A DNA stretch of 64,000 bases, from assembly GCA_965230565.1 (NCBI GenBank), contig CBDDLH010000012.1:744001-808000 (forward strand). Reading direction: 5' to 3'. This document shows positions 1-8,169 of the stretch, piece by piece; the stretch's first letter is position 1; the number at the start of each line of letters is the position of its first letter. Origin of the DNA: BCD1 sp965230565. Its GTDB lineage: Bacteria > Bacteroidota > Bacteroidia > Chitinophagales > Saprospiraceae. A program made the position numbers and the translations under genes. The notes under the pieces were generated by a model. The model was given only the letters and a program-made list of their open reading frames with translations. It had not been told where the DNA came from and searched no databases.

Positions 1-408
1 CTCGACTATATGATGCAGGTTAGGGAAGGAATCCATCTACAGCGCTTTGGCGGCCAAAATCCACTGAGAGCATTCAGGAAAAATGCCGATGAACATTTTA
101 TAGAAATGCGCATTAATCTTCAGTTGGACATCCAGGAAAAGTTGGAGAAACTCCGGGAAAATCCAAATCTAACTGCCGAAGATCTAGGGATGAAGAGGCC
201 TTCCGCAACCTGGACCTATATCATCAGTGACAATACTTATGGAGATCAGCTCTCCCTCATGTTACTGGATAATTCCAATATTGGATTCCAGGTGGATTTT
301 ATTTCTGTGTTCTTTTTAGCTATTTTTAGTCTTGTGAGAAAGTGGAAGCAACGTATTAAGCAAAGAGGTGAGAAACGAAAACAGCATGAAGCATTAAAAA
401 ATGAATAA
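1..408 (+). CDS. SecA-like translocase ATPase, C-terminal fragment
   Basis: The reading frame is open from base 1, so the gene begins upstream and about 135 residues are seen. The opening residues (VREGIHLQRFGGQNPLRAF, then a NADEHFIEM stretch) match the helical scaffold region of SecA, where a REGI-L--(Y/F)GQ-(D/N)PL pattern precedes the C-terminal domain. SecA drives preprotein export through SecYEG. The usual C-terminal Cys/His zinc motif is absent; the protein ends in a hydrophobic stretch (about VDFISVFFLAIFSL) and a basic tail. The sequence departs from the housekeeping form, so an accessory SecA-like paralogue is more likely than secA itself. The next gene starts 3 bases after the stop, which suggests co-transcription. 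Confidence 0.6.
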   Translation, partial: LDYMMQVREGIHLQRFGGQNPLRAFRKNADEHFIEMRINLQLDIQEKLEKLRENPNLTAEDLGMKRPSATWTYIISDNTYGDQLSLMLLDNSNIGFQVDFISVFFLAIFSLVRKWKQRIKQRGEKRKQHEALKNE

Positions 409-411
409 GAT

Positions 412-876
412 ATGGATCCCATTTTCAAAAAATTAAATTATAAAGATCAGGCTGACATTTGTGTCGTCAATGCCCCTGAAAGTTTCCTGCCTAATATGAA
501 GGCGATGGAGCCCTATGCCGGGATTCATACCGGCCTCAAAGCTTTTGAAAAGGTGCATTTTATCATGGCCTTTGTGCAAACACAAAAGCAAGTGGATGAC
601 CTCGCTCCTCAGGTTGGGAATAAACTGGAAGGGGACGGAGTCGTTTGGTTTTGTTACCCAAAAAAGTCCTCCAAAAAATACAGTTCCGAAATTAACAGAG
701 ACAATGGATGGGCAATTCTTGGAAAGCTGGGATTTGAAGCGGTCAGAGCTGTGGCTATTGATGAAGATTGGTCTGCCCTGCGATTCCGAAAAGTGGAATA
801 CATTAAGACCATGAAAAGGGCCAAGTCTTTTGCAATGACCAAAGAAGGCAAAAAGAAGACTACTGACAGGAAATAA
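412..876 (+). CDS. DUF3052-like protein
   Basis: A 154-residue soluble protein with no signal peptide or membrane segment. Two conserved-looking stretches, DGVVWFCYPKKSSKKYSS and GFEAVRAVAIDEDWSALRF, match the DUF3052 pattern (a DG-W--WPKK motif followed by GL-D-K--A-DE-WS-LRF). That family has no established biochemical role. The C-terminus is strongly basic (KEGKKKTTDRK). The start is 3 bases after the stop of the SecA-like gene, so translation is probably coupled, although no functional link is known. The family call rests on recognition of the motif only. Confidence 0.7.
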   Translation: MDPIFKKLNYKDQADICVVNAPESFLPNMKAMEPYAGIHTGLKAFEKVHFIMAFVQTQKQVDDLAPQVGNKLEGDGVVWFCYPKKSSKKYSSEINRDNGWAILGKLGFEAVRAVAIDEDWSALRFRKVEYIKTMKRAKSFAMTKEGKKKTTDRK

Positions 877-970
877 CTCGAAGGAAGTGCAGGAGTAGTG
901 AAATCGAAGTATTCTATAATTTTCTAAATAATGTGTTAATACCCTCTATGGTGCCTTTAGGTACCTCTTC

Positions 971-1017
971 CCGGTATCACCCGGCAAGAACACATTTTTT
1001 AGGTGCTGTAGGTACCT
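971..1017 (+). repeat. Dispersed repeat R1, copy 1
   Basis: A CCGGTATC block is followed about 30 bases later by GTGCTGTAGGTACCT. The same pair of blocks recurs at 11557-11620, at 39465-39516 and, inverted, at 39646-39693. Nothing coding is seen around it in the 877-1141 gap. Confidence 0.6.
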
Positions 1018-1084
1018 AATGTTATTCACAGTCAGCTTTCATTTCCTGAAATGGAGAGAACTTGCATGAATGGTTGCTGTAAAT

Positions 1085-1124
1085 AAAAAACGGGGCTTCC
1101 GGAATCAACCGGAAGCCCCGTTTT
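1085..1124 (-). terminator. Rho-independent terminator for the S41 protease
   Basis: A 12-bp perfect stem (CGGGGCTTCCGG at 1091-1102 with its complement at 1109-1120) and a 6-base loop. On the minus strand it is followed by a run of six T. It lies just past the stop of the 1142-2791 gene. The flanking A/T tracts make it potentially bidirectional. Confidence 0.85.
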
Positions 1125-1141
1125 ATTCAAAAAAAATCCAA

Positions 1142-2791
1142 TTATTTACCAAGAATCTTATTGTATCTCTCACGATCATTCAGCAATGAAATAGCTTCTT
1201 TGATCTCCTTATCATTTCGCAATCCCATCCTGATCTGTCCTTCCTGATAGTGGAACCTTGTGGCGATTTCTTTTTCGATCATCGCTACGATTTCTTCCTC
1301 ATGTTTCAGGACCTCCTGCCTTTTGGAACCGCGCATTTTGTTTTCCAGTGCAGATAATTCTCCATTGAGCGCAAAACCATCTTCCTGAGCTTTTTCACTG
1401 AGTTCCTTCAGTAATTTTTCACTATCCATTTCAAATTTGTAATCTCTGTCTTCCAGATAGTTTACAAAAGCATTGAAATCGTTGAAGTGGTAGTTCTCAA
1501 TGGATTTGATGCTGTCGATTTTCAAGCAGTATGCTGTAACAAAATCGAAGATGAGATTTTCTTCTGTCAAACCTTTCATCACTCCTTTATTCGGAGCGTC
1601 GATTAAAACATCCGGTTTTACACCTCCTCCGTCCAGAACGGTACGTCCGTTTCTGGTAGTAAATTTGGCTCTCAATTCATCTGCGATTTCGACAGGCTCT
1701 CCATCTTTATATTCCACACTCTGAATGCATCGCTGACTTGGAATGTAGTATTTGGCGGTGGTGATCTTTACTTTTGAATTGTAGCCTACATCCATGGTGT
1801 TCTGTACAAGTCCTTTTCCATAAGAACGTTGTCCAATCAAAACACCGCGGTCGTAATCCTGCATTACACCACTTACGATCTCCGAAGCAGAAGCGGAGTT
1901 TTTATTGATCAGGACGGTGAGCGGGATTTCCAGATCAAATGGTTCACCCATGGTTTTGAAACTACGATCCCAGTCCTTGACTTTTCCTCTGGTAGAAACG
2001 ACTAATTCATCTTTCGGGATGAAAATATTACAAATGCTGACCGCTTCCCTAAGCAATCCACCACCATTTCCCCTGAGGTCGAGAATAAGACCTTCAAGTT
2101 CCGGGTTATTCTCTTTTAGTTCTTTAAAGGCATTTTTGATATTACGTCCTGCATCTCTGGTAAAGACCGTCAAGGCTATATATCCAATCTTTTCGGTAAC
2201 CATTCCGTGAAACGGAACGTTCTGAACATCCACTTCACCACGAACCAGGGTGATATTCATATTTTTAGATTCTCCCGGGCGCTTGACCGTGAGATCAACG
2301 GAAGTACCCGGATATCCTTTGATGATCAGGTTGAATTCATCCATTGTTTTGCCTTTGGCGCTTTCTCCATCCACTGCTACGATCTGATCTCCAACCTTAA
2401 GGCCTGCTTTATCCGCCGGCTGGTCCTTATAAATTGACGTAATGGTCACATAGTCACCATGTATGGCACTTACCGCCCCAATACCGTGATATTTGCCCTC
2501 GGTCATAAACCGGTAGCTTTCAATGTCAGATTCAGAAATGTAATTGGTGAAAGGATCCAGAGAACCAACCATGGCATCAATCCCGGTTCGCATGAATTGC
2601 CCCGGGTCGATCTCATCGACGTAATTGGTATTGACTTCTCTGTAAACGTTGGCAAAAATTTCAATGTTCTTTAGTATCTCAAAGTGTCTGTTTGTTTCGG
2701 TAAGTACCGTGGTTGCCATTCCGGAGACAAAGATCAGCAGCACTGCCACGATTTTTAGCATTTTTTTCCTCATCGTATCTGATTTGTTCAT
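1142..2791 (-). CDS. S41 family C-terminal processing peptidase (CtpA type)
   Basis: 549 residues. An N-terminal hydrophobic segment (about 12-30) would anchor or export the protein. It is followed by a PDZ domain (about 85-170) and the S41 protease core. The Ser/Lys dyad is visible: Ser301 inside NKNSASASEI and Lys326 inside SYGKGLVQ, 25 residues apart as in known tail-specific proteases. An LDLRGNGGG motif sits near 237-245. Such enzymes cut the C-termini of periplasmic proteins. A helical tail of about 150 residues follows the core. A second, more Prc-like S41 protease lies at 28294-30399. Start at the ATG at 2791; the later ATG at residue 7 is also possible. Confidence 0.92.
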   Translation of the reverse strand: MNKSDTMRKKMLKIVAVLLIFVSGMATTVLTETNRHFEILKNIEIFANVYREVNTNYVDEIDPGQFMRTGIDAMVGSLDPFTNYISESDIESYRFMTEGKYHGIGAVSAIHGDYVTITSIYKDQPADKAGLKVGDQIVAVDGESAKGKTMDEFNLIIKGYPGTSVDLTVKRPGESKNMNITLVRGEVDVQNVPFHGMVTEKIGYIALTVFTRDAGRNIKNAFKELKENNPELEGLILDLRGNGGGLLREAVSICNIFIPKDELVVSTRGKVKDWDRSFKTMGEPFDLEIPLTVLINKNSASASEIVSGVMQDYDRGVLIGQRSYGKGLVQNTMDVGYNSKVKITTAKYYIPSQRCIQSVEYKDGEPVEIADELRAKFTTRNGRTVLDGGGVKPDVLIDAPNKGVMKGLTEENLIFDFVTAYCLKIDSIKSIENYHFNDFNAFVNYLEDRDYKFEMDSEKLLKELSEKAQEDGFALNGELSALENKMRGSKRQEVLKHEEEIVAMIEKEIATRFHYQEGQIRMGLRNDKEIKEAISLLNDRERYNKILGK

Positions 2792-3142
2792 AAAAGGTAA
2801 ATGCCGGAGCTGCCCAATTTTGATTTTGGATTGTATTCGGCAACTCCGGTTAATTGATCAAATTTCTAAAATATTCTTGTTCCTGTTTATCCCAGGTTAC
2901 GATAAATTGCAATTTGGCAAAAGACAAGCATCAAAAGACAATAGGCCGTGACCCACAGTTTTTGTTAATTGATTTTTGAATCTTGCTCAAGGTGCATCGA
3001 AACTTGGGTTAATTAGTTGTATTCAATTATTGTGCCGAAAATTAAATTTCGCATAATTTCCTCTACAACAACGGAACAGATACATCTTTTATTTGTTCAG
3101 AAAGACCTTTGTTTGAGTAATAGGTTGCCCGTCATTCCTGTT
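2792..3142. other. Gene-free stretch
   Basis: Between the S41 protease and malic enzyme genes. No credible coding frame, hairpin terminator or repeat was seen. It presumably carries the S41 promoter on the minus strand. Confidence 0.5.
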
Positions 3143-3176
3143 AGAAATATTATTTTTCTAAAAAATAGTATTTCTA
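3143..3176. repeat. 34-bp palindromic repeat R2, copy 1
   Basis: A near-perfect palindrome with arms AGAAATA and TATTTCT around an AT-rich core. Its end overlaps the stop codon of the malic enzyme gene (TAG on the minus strand). A copy of equal length lies at 8097-8130. As RNA it would form a hairpin directly after the stop. Confidence 0.7.
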
Positions 3177-4358
3177 CGCTCCACTCCGTATCGCGGCATC
3201 CTTAACAGCTTTGGCCACCTTCCAGGCCACATGTTCGTCCAGTGTTGCAGCGATCACTTGTTCCTTAGATGGGTTTTTCAGATAGTCGGCAATAGCGAAA
3301 GCTGCTGCCAGTTTCATAGACGAGTTGATTCTTTTGGCACGTGCATCCAATGCCCCGCGGAAAATTCCCGGGAAACCAAGCACATTATTCACCTGGTTGG
3401 GAAGATCACTCCGGCCGGTACCAACAATAGCTGCTCCGCCGGCATAAGCTTCCTCCGGCATGATCTCCGGAATCGGATTGGCAAGAGCGAAAATGATGGA
3501 ATCGCTGGCCATGGTTTTAATATCTTCTTTGGTGAGCAGATCTCCCTGGCTCACACCAATGAAAACATCTGCATCCTTAATGGCTTCTTTCAGTCCTCCT
3601 TTGAGATCCTGAGGGTTTGAGTATTTCAGGGCCTCTTTTTTCATGCCGTTAAGGTCTGTTCTCTCACTGTGAATGATGCCTTTTGAATCACACAGGACCA
3701 CTTGTTTCACCGATACGCATTCTTCCGCATCGTTATAGGCAGCTTCACACATCAGCAATTGAGCAATGGCAATACCTGCGGCTCCTGCTCCATTGATGAC
3801 AACTTTGAGGTTGAAGATGCTTTTACCGACCACCTTGGCAGCATTGACCAGCGCCGCCAGCACAACAACTGCCGTACCGTGCTGATCATCGTGAAAAACG
3901 GGAATGCCGATGTCCTGTAGCCGGCGCTCCACTTCAAAACTTCGTGGTGCCGCAATATCCTCCAGGTTGACCCCGCCAAACACGGGAGCGATCATTTTTA
4001 CGGTTTCAACAATCTTGTCAGGATCCTGGGAATCTATACAAATCGGGAACGCATTGATCGCCGCAAAACGTTTGAAGAGCATGGCTTTGCCCTCCATTAC
4101 GGGAATGGAAGCATGAGCTCCAATATTGCCCAGTCCGAGAACGGCCGAGCCATCACTAACAATAGCAACAGTATTGCTTTTTATGGTGTAATCCCAGACA
4201 GATTCCGGGTTTTTGGCAATTTCCTTGCATGGTTCGGCAACTCCTGGAGAGTAAACGAGCGATAGGTCGTCTTTGGTTCTCACGTCCATTTTCAATCCCA
4301 CACGTATCTTTCCTCTAAGTCGCTTGTGTAAATTAAGAGATTCTTTAAAGTAATCCAT
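3174..4358 (-). CDS. Malic enzyme, short form
   Basis: 394 residues. It oxidatively decarboxylates malate to pyruvate, using NAD or NADP. The malic domain carries SLVYSPGVAEPC near the N-terminus and the hallmark PVFHDDQHGTAVV. The nucleotide-binding domain follows, with a GAGAAGIA loop. At about 390 residues it lacks the C-terminal phosphotransacetylase-like domain found in long MaeB proteins. Cofactor preference cannot be read with confidence. It is transcribed alone, and its stop codon lies inside palindrome R2. Confidence 0.92.
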   Translation of the reverse strand: MDYFKESLNLHKRLRGKIRVGLKMDVRTKDDLSLVYSPGVAEPCKEIAKNPESVWDYTIKSNTVAIVSDGSAVLGLGNIGAHASIPVMEGKAMLFKRFAAINAFPICIDSQDPDKIVETVKMIAPVFGGVNLEDIAAPRSFEVERRLQDIGIPVFHDDQHGTAVVVLAALVNAAKVVGKSIFNLKVVINGAGAAGIAIAQLLMCEAAYNDAEECVSVKQVVLCDSKGIIHSERTDLNGMKKEALKYSNPQDLKGGLKEAIKDADVFIGVSQGDLLTKEDIKTMASDSIIFALANPIPEIMPEEAYAGGAAIVGTGRSDLPNQVNNVLGFPGIFRGALDARAKRINSSMKLAAAFAIADYLKNPSKEQVIAATLDEHVAWKVAKAVKDAAIRSGA

Positions 4359-4476
4359 AATAATAATTGGTTAGGTATATTTTATCATTGGGTTTTGGGA
4401 ACGGTCATTTTTTTGGTCAGGATTGATGCCTGCCATTAGACTTAAACCTTTAAGTACAATCTTATGGTGAAATTGT

Positions 4477-4998
4477 TTAGGTTCTTCGGGCAGCCCTTCC
4501 GAAAATCCTGTACCAGCCAAAGCGGATCAATATCAGCAAAACGGCAAATATGAGTAGCACAACCTCAAATCGAAGCATGGAAAAAACAATGATGTGTGTT
4601 CTGTCAATAAACCACATTATTCCAAGAGTCGCTGAAATAATGAGCACCAATGCTGATAATTTTCCAAAACCAGGCACATCATCCAGGTTGACATTTCGTC
4701 GAATGATTAACAAAGTCAAGACCATGGAAATTACCGGAAGTATCTGTATGTAAATATCTGTATCCATGATAGACCGCTTCTCAAAGAGGAACATGTAAAT
4801 GCTTAAGGTTACCGAGAATATTCCTGGAATACAAATCAAGTATATCAGCGTTGCATACAGATATTTCCATGGTGTCAAATGCCCTTCGTTCTTTCCAAAA
4901 ATGCCTGCGAGCAAGGCCGTCAGTGGAATAACGATGAAATAAAATAAAGGATAAGCCGGGGTAGCTGCTATAAGTTCAAAGAGTTCTTTCAGTGTCAT
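4477..4998 (-). CDS. Hypothetical multipass membrane protein
   Basis: 173 residues with about five hydrophobic segments (around 15-35, 48-70, 82-100, 110-130 and 135-160) and a short basic tail (GRAARRT). No family was recognised. There is no signal peptide beyond the first membrane helix and no catalytic motif. The neighbours (malic enzyme downstream, a divergent secreted protein upstream) do not suggest a role. Confidence 0.65.
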   Translation of the reverse strand: MTLKELFELIAATPAYPLFYFIVIPLTALLAGIFGKNEGHLTPWKYLYATLIYLICIPGIFSVTLSIYMFLFEKRSIMDTDIYIQILPVISMVLTLLIIRRNVNLDDVPGFGKLSALVLIISATLGIMWFIDRTHIIVFSMLRFEVVLLIFAVLLILIRFGWYRIFGRAARRT

Positions 4999-5237
4999 GA
5001 TAACATTGGTTGATAATTGGCGGGGCCAAGATAATAATATTCTGATGGACCGTCTGTACTATGTGGAATTATTGCCCCTGGGAATGTGTTATATATCACA
5101 TTGTTTTAATGAAATTATGTTTATATTTTCATGTAATTTCGGTAAATTGCTACATTGGAATTTACCCTTGTTAAATAAGAAATTTCATTTAACTCCCCAG
5201 CCAAATATCCATGATTCTAGAATAAAAATATTGAGTT

Positions 5238-6719
5238 ATGAAAACTATGAGATTTACCTCGAAAATCCTTATAGGTATTGCTTCCTTCCTGGTTTTTGCA
5301 AATGTTATTTTAGCCCAGATTCCCAAAATTTGTCCTGATGACGGGGCAGTCGGAGATGAATTCGGTGTTTTTGTTTCCGTTTCAGGTGATTATGCGCTTA
5401 TCGGTGCCAGTGCTGCCCAGGTCGAAGGGACTGTTTGTGGAGCAGCATATGTTTTTAAACATGAATCCGGCAACTGGGTGCAGCAGGCTAAATTCGTTCC
5501 CGACACACCGGATAACGACGATCTGTTTGGTAAAATTCTCAAGATCGATGGTGATTATGCCTTGGTAGCTGCTTATAATGATGATGATATGGGGTCTAAT
5601 GCGGGGGCTGCTTACATCTATAAACGTACGGGCGAAACCTGGGCCTTCCAGGATAAACTATATGCTGCAGATGCGGCGGCTTTCGATATTTTTGGTGTCG
5701 CTGCAGATATCAAAGGAGACAGAGCCATTATCGGTGCCTTCGGGGATGATGACTTCGGTTTTTTCAGTGGTTCAGCCTACGTATTTGTCCGGCAAGGTGA
5801 TGACTGGGTTCAGGAAGCCAAATTGTTGCCTTCGGATGGTGCTACGGATGATAAGTTCGGTCGTAGTGTGGCCATTGATGATGACCTTGCCGTGGTTTGT
5901 GGGGTGCTGGATGATGAAAATGGGGAGGAAAGTGGTTCTGTTTATATTTTCAGACGCAATGGTTCTGTTTGGACGCAAGAAGCTAAAATTACTCCCGACG
6001 ATGGAGCTCCCAACGATCGATTTGGACGAAGCATCAGCATTGCCGGAGATTATGTCGCTATCAGTGCTGCCCAAAAGGATGAACACGGCCTTGATGGCAG
6101 TGGTTCTGCCTATGTTTTCAAATACCAGGGTGGTCAATGGATCCAACAGAGCAAGCTGGTTCCTGATGACCTTGGTGAAGGAGATCTGATGGGCTATTGC
6201 ATTACCAGCAACGAAGATTTTGTTGCGATCAGTGCTCATCTTAACGATGAAATGGCACCCGATGCCGGAGCGGCTTATCTTTTTCAACGAAATGGAGATC
6301 AGTGGATTGAAGCGGCTAAATTAACAGCTGAGGTGCCCAATGAAATGGATCATTTTGGGATTTGTGTGGACATATCCGGAAATACTTTGATCGTTGGCGC
6401 ACCGCTGGATCAAAGTGACGATGGAGTAGAGTGTGGGGTTGCCTATGTTTACGACCTTCAGGAATATGTCTCCACTCAGGAAATAGTCGTTGAGGAATTG
6501 ACTGTGTTTCCAAATCCTGCGAGTGATTTCATTTATTTCAATACGGAAGAACTGCTTGCCGGATCTGTCCTGAGTGTTTATGCTGCTGATGGGAAATTTG
6601 TTGTTGAAAGGATATTAAATGGTAATAAACTGGATGTTTCCGGACTTGCTTCAGGAAATTACTTTTTTGAATTGAAAACATTAAAAACGGTAAGGAACGG
6701 ACGATTTGTAGTGGAATAG
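5238..6719 (+). CDS. Secreted FG-GAP repeat protein with T9SS type A sorting domain
   Basis: 493 residues. A signal peptide (about 1-27, ending VILAQ) precedes seven or so repeats of about 55 residues. Each repeat has a D-FG-SV-I-GD-A-(I/V)GA motif followed by GSAYVF and a W-Q-AKL-P-D motif, the pattern of an FG-GAP beta-propeller that starts near residue 30. The last 80 residues form a type A T9SS tail: VFPNPASDFIYF, then DVSGLASGNYFF and a basic end. It should cross the outer membrane by T9SS and stay on the surface or be released. The FG-GAP fold suggests adhesion or ligand binding; the target is unknown. Confidence 0.88.
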   Translation: MKTMRFTSKILIGIASFLVFANVILAQIPKICPDDGAVGDEFGVFVSVSGDYALIGASAAQVEGTVCGAAYVFKHESGNWVQQAKFVPDTPDNDDLFGKILKIDGDYALVAAYNDDDMGSNAGAAYIYKRTGETWAFQDKLYAADAAAFDIFGVAADIKGDRAIIGAFGDDDFGFFSGSAYVFVRQGDDWVQEAKLLPSDGATDDKFGRSVAIDDDLAVVCGVLDDENGEESGSVYIFRRNGSVWTQEAKITPDDGAPNDRFGRSISIAGDYVAISAAQKDEHGLDGSGSAYVFKYQGGQWIQQSKLVPDDLGEGDLMGYCITSNEDFVAISAHLNDEMAPDAGAAYLFQRNGDQWIEAAKLTAEVPNEMDHFGICVDISGNTLIVGAPLDQSDDGVECGVAYVYDLQEYVSTQEIVVEELTVFPNPASDFIYFNTEELLAGSVLSVYAADGKFVVERILNGNKLDVSGLASGNYFFELKTLKTVRNGRFVVE

Positions 6720-6723
6720 GTTT

Positions 6724-6806
6724 GAAGGAACGCGGATTTGAACAGATTTAACTGATCAGAACGGATAAATCTGTTCAAACCCGTTTAACCCGTTTTGATC
6801 CGTGTT
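6724..6806. repeat. Interrupted inverted repeat between convergent genes
   Basis: GAAC-CGGAT and GAACAGATTTA on the left recur inverted on the right (TAAATCTGTTC, then GATCCGTGTTC). It lies between the convergent FG-GAP and aat genes, so it may act as a two-way terminator, although neither side ends in a clear T run. Confidence 0.5.
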
Positions 6807-7505
6807 CTATTTACCCTTCAACAATTCTTCCCAATTCCCCACAAGATCATTTTCCTTATTATTCTCTTCCAGCTTTTTCAGAAATTCGATCCTTGGAATG
6901 CCTCTCGCACCCAGACTGGCCAGATGAGGGGTTTCCTGCTGGCAATCGATCATGGTAAAACCCAGTGATTCAAGTTTGCGCACCAGGGTGATGAATCCAA
7001 ATTTGGAAGCATTGGCTTCGAGGCTGAACATGGATTCTCCGAAAAACATTTTCCCCATGGAAAGGCCATACAAACCGCCGACGAGTTGCTCATCCTTCCA
7101 TACCTCTACGGAATGCGCATATCCCAGTTCGTGAAGTTTAACGTAGGCCTCTATCATATCATTACTGATCCAACTGCCAAATTGTTGTTTGCGATACTGA
7201 TCCCGGCAAAGGATCATAACCTGCCGGAACTGCTTGTCATAGGTTACCGTAAATTTCTTTTGATTGAAATAAGGGCGCATGCTTTTGGCCACCTTTAGTT
7301 CATTGGGGAAAAGTACAAAACGCGGATCCAGCGACCACCATAGTATCTCTTCTCCCGGATTGTACCAGGGAAAAATGCCGTGACGGTAAGCTTCCAGCAG
7401 TCGTTCAGGTGAAAGGTCTCCACCTACGGCCAGCAGGCCTGTGCCTTCAGCAAAGGAAGGATCAGGAAAAATTGTGTCATCATCGTTTAAAAGAAAAATC
7501 GGCAT
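6807..7505 (-). CDS. aat: Leucyl/phenylalanyl-tRNA--protein transferase
   Basis: 233 residues, the normal length for Aat. The enzyme moves Leu or Phe from charged tRNA onto proteins with basic N-termini, creating an N-degron for ClpS/ClpAP. Conserved motifs: GIFPWY near residue 43, WWSLDPRFVLFP near 57-68, and GGLYGLSMGKMFFGESMFS followed by NASK in the second half. An upstream in-frame TTG is possible, but ATG 7505 matches the family N-terminus. clpS lies 45 bases upstream on the same strand, so the two steps of the N-end rule pathway are encoded together. Confidence 0.95.
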   Translation of the reverse strand: MPIFLLNDDDTIFPDPSFAEGTGLLAVGGDLSPERLLEAYRHGIFPWYNPGEEILWWSLDPRFVLFPNELKVAKSMRPYFNQKKFTVTYDKQFRQVMILCRDQYRKQQFGSWISNDMIEAYVKLHELGYAHSVEVWKDEQLVGGLYGLSMGKMFFGESMFSLEANASKFGFITLVRKLESLGFTMIDCQQETPHLASLGARGIPRIEFLKKLEENNKENDLVGNWEELLKGK

Positions 7506-7549
7506 CAACTATTGAGTTCAGGAGGGAGGTACAAAATTACCTTTCGACA

Positions 7550-7873
7550 TTAATCATCTTTTTCTCCGCCTTCGATAACAGCAGACAACCCCCGGTCGAT
7601 GAGGGCATCCTTTTTAGGTTTAAGGATCTTTTTGGGAGCGGTTTTAACCGTAGCCTTTCCTTTGAAGTGAATAATGAGTGAAAGCTGTTCAGATTGGGTT
7701 TGGTCATGTCCGAGTACCTCCATAAAACACTCCACAACCCATTCAAAGGTATTGTGGTCATCATTGTAGACAATAAGTTGAGCATCATGGCCCCTGCCCG
7801 TATCCTCGACATCTTCATCGATGATTACTTCTACTTCTTCCTCAAATTCTTCCAATGGAGAGTTATACAACAT
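7550..7873 (-). CDS. clpS: ATP-dependent Clp protease adaptor ClpS
   Basis: About 107 residues. ClpS binds bulky N-terminal residues and delivers the protein to the Clp unfoldase. The ClpS core is visible: an acidic N-terminal arm, then LIVYNDDHNTFEWVVECF and a helix ending in IIHFKGKATVKT, equal to the family NDD-T---V and H--G-A motifs. The C-terminal 25 residues are variable. Start is ATG 7873, with a GTG one codon upstream. It is read in the same direction as, and just before, aat, whose product makes ClpS ligands. Confidence 0.9.
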   Translation of the reverse strand: MLYNSPLEEFEEEVEVIIDEDVEDTGRGHDAQLIVYNDDHNTFEWVVECFMEVLGHDQTQSEQLSLIIHFKGKATVKTAPKKILKPKKDALIDRGLSAVIEGGEKDD

Positions 7874-8096
7874 CACTTTTTTATGGCTATTAACTTAGGT
7901 TTTTAAAAAATAGTTGCGGAATAAGGCACAAAATTAAGCAATTTTTCACCTTTTTTCCAATACTTTCGCGGGGCTCCGGGATATTCTCCTGGGTGATTTT
8001 GGGTGGTTTTACAACTTCACTACAACTGTTTCTTAAATTTGTTCGTTAATTTAATTAGGTTGCGGTTAGAGACTTTTTATTGTTTGGTTATTCTCC

Positions 8097-8130
8097 AGAA
8101 ATACTATTTTTCGAAAAAATGGTATTTCTA
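8097..8130. repeat. 34-bp palindromic repeat R2, copy 2
   Basis: Same length and layout as the copy at 3143-3176, differing at a few positions, with arms AGAAATAC and GTATTTCT. Here it lies 40 bases upstream of the TPR gene start rather than after a stop codon. Confidence 0.7.
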
Positions 8131-8169
8131 CAACCTCACAAGCCAGCAACCAGTTTAACTACAAACGAG

